Origin: Hymenobacter monticola | GTDB taxonomy: Bacteria; Bacteroidota; Bacteroidia; Cytophagales; Hymenobacteraceae | NCBI RefSeq assembly: GCF_022811645.1 | Contig: NZ_CP094534.1 | Location: 4,774,001 to 4,838,000 of the forward strand | DNA: 64,000 nt | Reading direction: 5' to 3' | Shown here: positions 43,690 through 50,857 of the stretch, piece after piece | Layout: each line of letters starts with the position of its first letter | How positions within the stretch are numbered: the stretch's first letter is position 1 | Position numbers and translations under genes: made by a program | Notes under the pieces: generated by a model | Told to the model about the DNA's origin: nothing | The model's database searches: none | Seen by the model: the letters and a program-made list of their open reading frames with translations, nothing else

Positions 43690-44235
43690 ATGAATAACGA
43701 CATCCTGCGCCCCCTCACCGCCGACGACCTGGAAATGGTGCGCGCCTGGCGCAATTCCGACGCTGTGGCTCAGTACATGTACACCGCCACGCCCGTTTCG
43801 GCCGAGCAGCAGCAGGCGTGGTTTGCCCGCATCAGCGCCGACGCCAGCAAGGAGTACTGGATTATTCAGAACCAGGGCCGGGCCGTGGGCGTGGCCAACC
43901 TCTACGACATCAACCCCGCGTTTAAATCCTGCTACTGGGCCTTTTACCTGGGCGAAACCGACCTGCGCGGCAGCGGCCTGGGCGCTAAAGTAGAAATGGC
44001 CGTGCTCGATTACGTGTTTGAGGAGCGCAAGCTGAACAAGCTGCTTTGTGAGGTATTTGTGAGCAACGACAAGGTGATTGCCATGCACGAGAAGTTTGGC
44101 TTTCGGCGCGAGTCGTATTTTCGCCAGCACATCTACAAAGACGGCGCCTTTCACGATGTAGTAGGCCTGGCCATGCTGCAGCGCGAGTGGCAGCAGTTGC
44201 GCGAGGGCCTCAGGGCCCGGTTTTTGCGGGCCTGA
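43690..44235 (+). CDS. pseH: PseH-like N-acetyltransferase (GNAT 2)
   Basis: A 181-residue GNAT protein. LRPLTADDLEMVRAWRNSD at the start, WFARISADASKEYWIIQNQGRAVGVANLYDIN and GSGLGAKVEMAVLDYVF match PseH, which acetylates the 4-amino group of UDP-4-amino-4,6-dideoxy-AltNAc. FEERKLNKLLCEVFVSN and HEKFGFRRE are also family-like. ATG 43690 was chosen over TTG 43684. With another GNAT just before it, the operon can probably place two different N-acyl groups. Confidence 0.8.
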   Translation: MNNDILRPLTADDLEMVRAWRNSDAVAQYMYTATPVSAEQQQAWFARISADASKEYWIIQNQGRAVGVANLYDINPAFKSCYWAFYLGETDLRGSGLGAKVEMAVLDYVFEERKLNKLLCEVFVSNDKVIAMHEKFGFRRESYFRQHIYKDGAFHDVVGLAMLQREWQQLREGLRARFLRA

Positions 44236-44277
44236 GCGCGGTCCCGGCCCGCTTCCGTTTCTCCCCAACCTCGCGCC

Positions 44278-44688
44278 ATGCCCCTGGCTCCCGGCGATAC
44301 CGCCTCCCTCAGCAAAACCATCACCGAAGCCGACGTGCAGCAGTTCGCCGCGCTCTCGCTCGACACTAACCCGCTGCACCTCGACGAGGAGTACGCCCGG
44401 GAAGCACGGTTTGGGCGGCGCATCAGCCACGGCATGCTCTACGGGGCGCTGGTGAGCGCCGTGATTGGCACGCAGCTGCCCGGGCCGGGCACCATTTACA
44501 TCAGCCAAAGCTTCACCTTCCTGAAGCCGGTGTTTCGCGAAGACGTCATCACGGCCACCGTGACCGTGACGGCAGTGGAAGCCGCCCGCCGGCAAGCCGT
44601 GCTGCGCACCGACTGCCACAACCAGCACGGCACCCTGGTGCTCACCGGCGAAGCCCGCGTGCTGCTGCCCCCTGCCGCAGGCCAGTAA
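44278..44688 (+). CDS. MaoC-like (R)-enoyl-CoA hydratase
   Basis: A 136-residue hot-dog protein of the MaoC/PhaJ group. The hydratase motif is complete: D29 and H34 in DTNPLHLDEEYA, and RISHGML (about 48-54). PhaJ-type enzymes turn crotonyl-CoA and related enoyl-CoAs into (R)-3-hydroxyacyl-CoA. No fatty-acid or PHA genes surround it; it lies between pseH and pseI in a sugar operon. It could supply a 3-hydroxyacyl group for N-acylation of the nonulosonate. A different use, such as sugar dehydration, is not excluded. Confidence 0.8.
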   Translation: MPLAPGDTASLSKTITEADVQQFAALSLDTNPLHLDEEYAREARFGRRISHGMLYGALVSAVIGTQLPGPGTIYISQSFTFLKPVFREDVITATVTVTAVEAARRQAVLRTDCHNQHGTLVLTGEARVLLPPAAGQ

Positions 44689-44715
44689 GCGCCGAATGGG
44701 CGGCGCGGCGCCCGT

Positions 44716-44723
44716 TACCTTTG
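44716..44723 (+). promoter_or_regulatory. -7 box TACCTTTG upstream of pseI
   Basis: An exact TAnnTTTG match, 19 nt before the pseI ATG. pseI may be transcribed separately as well as from the upstream operon. Confidence 0.55.
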
Positions 44724-44742
44724 CGTTCTTGCTTTTTTGCTC

Positions 44743-45786
44743 ATGACTGAGATTACCATTGGCGGCCGCTTGGTCGGCCCGGCCCACAAGCCGTTCATCA
44801 TCGCCGAAATGTCGGGCAACCACAACCAGAGCCTCGAGCGGGCCCTGGCTTTGGTCGATGCCGCCGCCGCGGCCGGCGTCGATGCCCTCAAGCTGCAGAC
44901 TTACACGGCCGACACCATTTCGATGGACACCGGCTTTGCCATTGCCGAGCAGGGCCAGTCGCTGTGGGAGGGCCAGAACCTCTACAAGCTCTACCAGGAG
45001 GCGCACACGCCCTGGGAATGGCACGCCGAACTGTTTGCCCGCGCCCGGCAGCACGGCCTGCTAGCCTTCAGCTCGCCGTTCGACGAGACGGCGGTGGACT
45101 TTCTGGAGACGCTCGACGTGCCGGCCTACAAAATTGCCTCTTTCGAAAACGCCCACTGGCCGCTGCTGCGCAAAGTAGCCGCTACCGGCAAGCCCGTGAT
45201 AGTGAGCACCGGCGCCGCCACCCTGGCCGAGATTGACGACGCCGTGCGGGTGCTGCGCGGAGCCGGCTGCCGCGAACTGGTGCTGCTCAAGTGTACCAGC
45301 ACCTACCCCGCCTCGCCCGCCAACACCAACCTGCGCACCATCCCGGTGCTGGCCGAAACCTTCGGCTGCCCCATCGGCCTGAGCGACCACACCATGGGCG
45401 TGGGCGCGAGCGTGGCGGCCGTGGCCCTGGGCGCCTGCGTCATTGAGAAGCACTTCACCACCAGCCGTGCCGAGGGCGGCGTCGATTCCGCCTTCTCGCT
45501 GGAGCCGCACGAGCTGAAGCTGCTGGTGGAAGAAACCGAGCGCGCCCACCAGGCGCTGGGCGGCGTGCAGCTCTGCGTTCAGCCCAACGAGGAGAAAAGC
45601 CGCCTCTACAAGCGCAGCATCTACGTGTCGAAGCCCATTGCGGCCGGCGAAGAATTCACCACCGATAACCTGAAAATCATTCGCCCCGGCGACGGCCTCT
45701 GGCCCCGGCACTGGGACACCGTGCTGGGCCGCCGGGCGGTGAAGGACCTCAAACCCGGCACGCCGCTTACGTGGGAAGCCATTTAG
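44743..45786 (+). CDS. pseI: Pseudaminic acid synthase, PseI
   Basis: A 347-residue NeuB-family enzyme that condenses a 2,4-diamino hexose with phosphoenolpyruvate. The TIM-barrel part has FIIAEMSGNHNQSLERAL, ALKLQTYTADTISM, HTPWEWHAELF, LLAFSSPFDETAVDFLE and LLKCTSTYPAS, all close to PseI of Campylobacter rather than NeuB. The C-terminal SAF domain (about 285-347) has RSIYVSKPIAAGEEFT. ATG 44743 was chosen over a TTG two codons earlier. The stop codon TAG is the first part of the octamer array that follows. Confidence 0.93.
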   Translation: MTEITIGGRLVGPAHKPFIIAEMSGNHNQSLERALALVDAAAAAGVDALKLQTYTADTISMDTGFAIAEQGQSLWEGQNLYKLYQEAHTPWEWHAELFARARQHGLLAFSSPFDETAVDFLETLDVPAYKIASFENAHWPLLRKVAATGKPVIVSTGAATLAEIDDAVRVLRGAGCRELVLLKCTSTYPASPANTNLRTIPVLAETFGCPIGLSDHTMGVGASVAAVALGACVIEKHFTTSRAEGGVDSAFSLEPHELKLLVEETERAHQALGGVQLCVQPNEEKSRLYKRSIYVSKPIAAGEEFTTDNLKIIRPGDGLWPRHWDTVLGRRAVKDLKPGTPLTWEAI

Positions 45787-45876
45787 GGTAAGAGGGTATG
45801 AGGGTATGAGGGTAAGAGGGTAAGAGGGTAAGAGGGTAAGAGGGTAAGAGGGTAAGAGGGTAAGAGGGTAAGAGGG
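45784..45876 (+). repeat. Array of eleven 8-nt repeats, GGGTAAGA
   Basis: Eleven consecutive 8-nt units from 45786 to 45873 plus GGG; units 2 and 3 read GGGTATGA, the others GGGTAAGA. The array starts in the pseI stop codon. A reverse-oriented stretch of similar words (GGGTAGGA, GGGTGGGC, GGGTATGG on the minus strand) lies at 45935-45969, so the region looks like a family C palindrome in which the left arm expanded. Confidence 0.95.
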
Positions 45877-45909
45877 CTTACTTTAACCAGGATTTGAGGT
45901 TTTGCACGC

Positions 45910-47235
45910 ATGTCGACTACGCCAACAGAAACAACTCCTACCCCCATACCCGCCCACCCTCCTACCCTAGTCAAGCGCCTGCGCGACATCCTGCAGCTGC
46001 GCTTCTCCGACGTGTATGCCGACCTGCCCGCGGCGGCCATGGCCAGCATTTCGCCCGCCAACCCACTGAAACGGCTGGCGCGAGTGCTGGCCTACGCGAG
46101 CTTGCGGCTGGTGGGCAACGTGTTTCGGCCCATCCGCAACCCCGACAACCTGCACGGCCAGGTGTGGCTCTACGTGGTGAGCGCCAACAACTATGATGCG
46201 CTTTCTTTCATTAAAGCCGCGCGGACCGATGCTGTGCTGCTAGCCGGGCAAGCCAAAAACATTGGGCGCTACAACGGGGCCGTAAACCGGCTATCGCTGC
46301 GCCGCAAGCTGCTGTACTACTGGCAGTTTCCCTGGGCTTTCATCGGGCTGCTGCGTTCGGAAGGACGGCGGGCGTGGCGGTACTTCGATTTTATTTTCTA
46401 CGCCATTGGCTATTACGAGGTGTACCGGCGGGCTTTGCGCCATTACCGCCCGCGCGCCGTGGTGTTTTCCAACGACCACAACGACGACTCCCGCTCGCTG
46501 CTGCTGGCCTGCCAGGCCGAGGGCGTGCCCACGGCCTACATTCAGCACGCCAGCGTGAGCACGAGCTTCCCGCCCCTGGGCTTCGACCTCAGCCTGCTCG
46601 AAGGCCAGGACGCCCTGGACAAGTACCGCCAGTGCGGCCCGGTGCGCGGCCGGGTGGAGCTGGTGGGCATGCCCAAGGCGGACGCTTTTTTGGGCCAGAA
46701 AAACACGCAACCGGCCGTGAAGCGGGTAGGCTTGGCCTGCAACGTGCACGACCCCGTATCGGCTCTCACCGAAACCCTCTCCTACCTGATGGCGGAGCTG
46801 CCGGGCCTGACCTTCACCCTGCGCCCGCACCCCAGCGACCCGCGCGATTTTCAGCCGCTGCGGCGGGCGCTGCCCCTGCTGCAATGGTCTGACTCCAAGC
46901 AGGAAAACGTGTTTGCTTTCCTGCAAAAACACGACGCGCTGATTGCCGCCGATACCTCAACCCACCTGGAAGCCATCCTGCTGAATCTGGCCAGTATCTA
47001 CTTCCAGTTTAGCGGTAATGCTGCCATCAACGATTACTACGGCTATGTGGCCCACGGCCTGATTGACGCGGCGCAGGACCTGCCCGCGTTGAAAGCCCTA
47101 TTGCTTCAATACCAGGCAAGGAAGCCGACCGACCTGTTCCGGCGCGCTTCCTATTACAACGCCACGGTAGGAACGGAGCACGAAGACCGCAGTCAGGAAC
47201 TAGCGGCCGATATTATTACGAAATGGATGCGGTAG
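45910..47235 (+). CDS. Capsule-type glycosyltransferase, candidate nonulosonate transferase
   Basis: A 441-residue protein that looks like a GT-B transferase of the capsular polysaccharide/PseD-like kind. The N-terminal 35 residues are Pro/Thr-rich and partly encoded by the right arm of a repeat. The core has YYEVYRRALRHYRPRAVVFSNDHND, TAYIQHASVSTSFPPLGFDLSLLEG and a C-terminal LRPHPSDPRDF with DALIAADTSTHLEAILLNLASIYF, which resembles the donor-site region of KpsC/KpsS- and sialyltransferase-like enzymes. It directly follows pseI, so transfer of the CMP-activated nonulosonate is a likely role. The true start may be downstream, for example the Met near residue 44. Confidence 0.65.
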   Translation: MSTTPTETTPTPIPAHPPTLVKRLRDILQLRFSDVYADLPAAAMASISPANPLKRLARVLAYASLRLVGNVFRPIRNPDNLHGQVWLYVVSANNYDALSFIKAARTDAVLLAGQAKNIGRYNGAVNRLSLRRKLLYYWQFPWAFIGLLRSEGRRAWRYFDFIFYAIGYYEVYRRALRHYRPRAVVFSNDHNDDSRSLLLACQAEGVPTAYIQHASVSTSFPPLGFDLSLLEGQDALDKYRQCGPVRGRVELVGMPKADAFLGQKNTQPAVKRVGLACNVHDPVSALTETLSYLMAELPGLTFTLRPHPSDPRDFQPLRRALPLLQWSDSKQENVFAFLQKHDALIAADTSTHLEAILLNLASIYFQFSGNAAINDYYGYVAHGLIDAAQDLPALKALLLQYQARKPTDLFRRASYYNATVGTEHEDRSQELAADIITKWMR

Positions 47236-47265
47236 CTTTAGCATTTCCACCGCTGCCCCTGCACC

Positions 47266-49344
47266 GTGCTTCTACCATTCTTCTACATATCGGCCACCGG
47301 TTGGGTCCGAGGGCTGTGCGCCATTGCACTGCTATTGCTTTGTGTGCTGCGCTTTGGCTGCCCGCAGGCGTGGGCTCAGGCACGGTCGTTGCCAGGCTCC
47401 GGCAACTCGCTGTTTTTTAACGGCATCGACAGCTACGTGGATTGCGGCCCCACCAATCGGGCAATTCGGGACCAACTGGTCCTCACCGTCTGGGTAAAGA
47501 CTCAGAATTCAGGTTATCAATGCGTGGTCAGTAAGTTTTCGGACGGCCCGGCCGAGGACAAAGGGTTTTTCCTGTACACCTCGGGCGGCAAAGCGGGCTT
47601 TAGCGGCCGCAACGGCTCGGGACGGCTCATGAGTTCGGGCCTGTCCACCTCGCGCATCGACGACGGACGCTGGCACCACTTGGCGGGCATTTGCAGCGGC
47701 AACCCTTGGCGGTGGCAAATTGTGGTCGATGGCATTCTGGAAAACACGGGCAACTACTCGAACGCGGGCACGTTGGAGTTAGCGAGCACCGCGCCGCTGC
47801 TCATCGGGTGTGACTACGTAGCAAATGGACACTATTTCGAGGGAGAGATTGATGAACTAAAAATTGCTTCGGCTCCATCTAACGATTACAGTATACGCCT
47901 GTCCATGTGTTCCAAGTACACCACGGCACCGCAGACTATGTGGTTCAACTACCGCTTTGACATGAGCGCCGGCACCACCCTGGTCGACAACGGGTCGAGA
48001 CCGGCCGATGGCACCCTCCACAACTTTGGCAATAACCCGTGGCGCACCTCGGGCGCCCCGATTGGGGACCGGACGCTGGCGGTGTATGGAGACTTATTAG
48101 CACCGCTTCCGCTTAACCAGCCCTGGCGCATGGAAACAGCGGAGGGCGACAGCATCATTATTGATAACATTTCACCTTCCACCCGAGGAATCCATATCTA
48201 CCTGGTCGACGAGCCGCCTTCCATCCTGCCTTCGGGCCCCTCGGGCGGAGCTTATTTCGGCGTTTTCACGGTTGGAGACCCAAGCGCCAATAGCTACACC
48301 CTCAGCATCAGGCCTGCCGGCGGGGCGGGCTGCCGCAATGCTTACACCCGGCTGAGCAACGACAGGCAGTGGTCCTTGCCTGCCCAGCTGCCCTCCAGCC
48401 GCGACCGGCTGCTGATACCCACCACGGTCTACCGCAGCGAGCATATTCTGACGCGTGGGCCTGAAACCCTGGCAACCATCAGCGGTGATTCCGTGGCCTG
48501 CGCGGGCGGCCGCGCAACGCTGGCCGTAGCGGGCGCAGGCATCACGGGCATTCGGTGGAACACCGGCGCAACCACTCCTACCCTCAGCGCGGGGCCCGGC
48601 GCCTACACGGCCGTTGTCACTTTTGCCTCGGGCTGCTCGCGGGTGTTGCAGCACATCGTGCGGAGCATCACCCCGGGCTTAATCATCACCGGAGATTCCA
48701 CCCTCTGTCCGGGCCGGGCTACCTCCTTAACGGCGCTAGCCGCCCGCGCCACTTCCTACCGCTGGAGCACCGGGGCCACCACGGCCACGGTGCAATTAAC
48801 CCAGTCCGGCACTTACACGGTGACGGCAACCTACCCTGGGGGCTGCACAGTATCGGCCCGACGCACCGTGCGCCTGAATACAGAACTGGTTCCAACATTC
48901 ACCCTCGGCGTCGATACGACCCTGTGCGAGGGCGAACAAGTGCTGTTGCAGGGGCCGGCCGGTGCTTCCTACCGCTACCAGTGGTCGGACGGCTCGACCA
49001 ACCGGCAACTGCTGGCGCAGGCAGCCGGGCGCTACACCTTGCGGGTGAGCACGGCCTGCGGCGAACAAAGCGCCAGCCGCACCGTGGCTGTGGCCTCCTG
49101 CCTGAAAGTGCCCAACATTATAACCGCCAATGGCGATAAGCACAACGACCGGTTCACGGTGCAGGGCCTGAAGGGCGAGGGCTGGGTGCTGGACGTATAC
49201 AACCGTTGGGGCCGGGCCGTGTTCCAGACGGCCAACTACCACAACGAGTGGGGCGCCGACGCCGCGCCCGGCGTGTACTATGTGCTGCTGCGTCGGCCCG
49301 CCACGGGCTTCGTGTACAAGGGCTGGCTGGAAGTAGTCCGCTAG
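47266..49344 (+). CDS. LamG-domain T9SS type B sorted protein
   Basis: A 692-residue secreted protein. The signal peptide is long (about 1-38, ending AWAQ). Residues about 45-205 form a LamG/concanavalin-like domain (NSLFFNGIDSYVDCG, DDGRWHHLAGICSG, FEGEIDELKIA). Ig/PKD-like repeats follow (GDSVACAGGRATLAVAG, GDSTLCPGRATSLTALA, DTTLCEGEQVLLQG). The last 75 residues are the type B sorting domain: KVPNIITANGDKHNDRFTV, LDVYNRWGRAVFQ and the final YKGWLEVVR. The start is GTG 47266. It is embedded in the glycan locus, which is unusual for a cargo gene. Confidence 0.85.
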   Translation: MLLPFFYISATGWVRGLCAIALLLLCVLRFGCPQAWAQARSLPGSGNSLFFNGIDSYVDCGPTNRAIRDQLVLTVWVKTQNSGYQCVVSKFSDGPAEDKGFFLYTSGGKAGFSGRNGSGRLMSSGLSTSRIDDGRWHHLAGICSGNPWRWQIVVDGILENTGNYSNAGTLELASTAPLLIGCDYVANGHYFEGEIDELKIASAPSNDYSIRLSMCSKYTTAPQTMWFNYRFDMSAGTTLVDNGSRPADGTLHNFGNNPWRTSGAPIGDRTLAVYGDLLAPLPLNQPWRMETAEGDSIIIDNISPSTRGIHIYLVDEPPSILPSGPSGGAYFGVFTVGDPSANSYTLSIRPAGGAGCRNAYTRLSNDRQWSLPAQLPSSRDRLLIPTTVYRSEHILTRGPETLATISGDSVACAGGRATLAVAGAGITGIRWNTGATTPTLSAGPGAYTAVVTFASGCSRVLQHIVRSITPGLIITGDSTLCPGRATSLTALAARATSYRWSTGATTATVQLTQSGTYTVTATYPGGCTVSARRTVRLNTELVPTFTLGVDTTLCEGEQVLLQGPAGASYRYQWSDGSTNRQLLAQAAGRYTLRVSTACGEQSASRTVAVASCLKVPNIITANGDKHNDRFTVQGLKGEGWVLDVYNRWGRAVFQTANYHNEWGADAAPGVYYVLLRRPATGFVYKGWLEVVR

Positions 49345-49360
49345 CCGCACACCTGGCGGC

Positions 49361-49368
49361 TATCTTCG
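49361..49368 (+). promoter_or_regulatory. -7 box TATCTTCG directly upstream of the deacetylase
   Basis: A TAnnTTCG-type box that ends only 6 nt before the ATG at 49375. A transcript from it would be almost leaderless. Confidence 0.45.
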
Positions 49369-49374
49369 CGCCCT

Positions 49375-50781
49375 ATGGCAGCCCCGGCACTTTCCGCACC
49401 ACCGCTTCCGGCCACGCCGACGGTTACGCCCGCGGTGCGGCTGGCTTACGTGCTGCAGCATTTCTGGCAGGCGTACCCAGCCGCTCAGCAAGTGCCCATT
49501 GGCTACGAGCCCGCGCCAGCGGGCGTGACCGTACTTGCCGGGGCAGGAGCCTTTTTTTCCGGAACGAACCCCTACCCGCCCGCTCCGCATTGGCGCGATT
49601 GGGCCGGTCAGTCCATCCCTTTTTTCTTCGATGCTGCTCCTGGTGCGCCGTTGTTCACGCTACACCCCGGTGCTGTCACAGTGCATACCGACCTTATTTC
49701 GGCGGCTTTCTACCTACTCAGCGGCTGGCAGGAATACTTCTCGTCGGAGCGCGACCGGCACGGGCGCTTTCCCTATGCCGCCAGCGTGCAAAAGCAGTAT
49801 GACTTCGTGACCGTGCCGGTGGTGAACTACTACTTTGACGTGCTGAAAACCGCCGTGGAGCACGTTTCGGGGCAGAAGCTGCCGCCGCGCCGCTGGGCTG
49901 ATGATGCGCCATTTGGGGCCTTTATCACCCACGACATCGACAACCTGCACAGTGCCTGGAAAGCCCCGGCGAAAGCGGACCTCAAGCGGGGGAATCTTTG
50001 GGGTTTCGCACGAAAGATGTGGCAGCATGTCACGCAGCCCGATGCCTGGGACAACCTGGAAGCCGTGGCCGCTGCCGTGGCGGCGGACGGAGCGAAGTCG
50101 ACTTTTTTCGTGCTGCCCGCCCGCCAGCCGGGTGCAGACGGCACACCCAATGCCGATTACCGGCTCGACGACGCCCTTTGGAACCGCTTTCACCGGCTCG
50201 CCGCTGCTGGTCGGCACGAAATAGCGTTGCATGGCAGCATTGGCACGGCTGTGAGTGCGACGCAGCTTGGTGGGGAAGCACAAGATTTCCTGCAAGCCCG
50301 CGCGCTTTTTCCCTTCGGCAACCGGTTTCACTACCTCCGCTGGGAGCCCCGGCTGACCCCGCAACTACTGGAAGCGGGCGCAGACGCGCTGGAAATTGGC
50401 CCCAAATACGATTCTACGCTGGGCTTTGCCGAGCATTTTGGTTTTCGACACTCTTATTGTCACCCGTTCTACCCCTTCAATTTTTCTACGGCCGAGGCAC
50501 ATAGCTTCTTGGAAATTCCGCTGAATGTGATGGATGCCACGCTGCACCACCCCCACTACCTTCAGCTTCAGGCCGATGAAATTTTGCCTGCCCTCCGGCC
50601 CATGCTGCAGGAAATCGAGCGCTTCGGGGGGGTAGCCACGGTGCTGTGGCACAACGACCATTTCGACCCTGCCAACGACACCACCGGCCCGCGCCAGTTT
50701 GCCGAGATTGTGAAGCACCTGCGGCAGCGCGGCGCGGCGTTTCTGACGGGCTGGGAAATATGGCGGCAGTTTGAGAGTTAA
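49375..50781 (+). CDS. Polysaccharide deacetylase-like protein
   Basis: A 468-residue protein. The N-terminal third resembles the DUF7033 region found before deacetylase domains in Bacteroidota. The catalytic-type domain begins at about residue 180 with AFITHDIDNLHSAWK, where HDID corresponds to the acidic motif 1, and has HEIALHGSIG as motif 2 with its zinc histidines. It may remove acetyl groups from surface sugars. There is no clear signal peptide, so a cytoplasmic location is possible. It overlaps the flippase frame, though the flippase probably starts later. Confidence 0.75.
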   Translation: MAAPALSAPPLPATPTVTPAVRLAYVLQHFWQAYPAAQQVPIGYEPAPAGVTVLAGAGAFFSGTNPYPPAPHWRDWAGQSIPFFFDAAPGAPLFTLHPGAVTVHTDLISAAFYLLSGWQEYFSSERDRHGRFPYAASVQKQYDFVTVPVVNYYFDVLKTAVEHVSGQKLPPRRWADDAPFGAFITHDIDNLHSAWKAPAKADLKRGNLWGFARKMWQHVTQPDAWDNLEAVAAAVAADGAKSTFFVLPARQPGADGTPNADYRLDDALWNRFHRLAAAGRHEIALHGSIGTAVSATQLGGEAQDFLQARALFPFGNRFHYLRWEPRLTPQLLEAGADALEIGPKYDSTLGFAEHFGFRHSYCHPFYPFNFSTAEAHSFLEIPLNVMDATLHHPHYLQLQADEILPALRPMLQEIERFGGVATVLWHNDHFDPANDTTGPRQFAEIVKHLRQRGAAFLTGWEIWRQFES

Positions 50782-50857
50782 GCATGGCGGTGGAACTGCA
50801 CCGCCATTGCCGCGTTTGCTCGGCAGTCATTTATTTGTTCACTTACCTACATACCGC

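Noticed and set aside
45784..45876. Direct repeats considered as a CRISPR array
   Set aside because: The units are 8 nt with no spacers and there are no cas genes. It is a simple tandem array.
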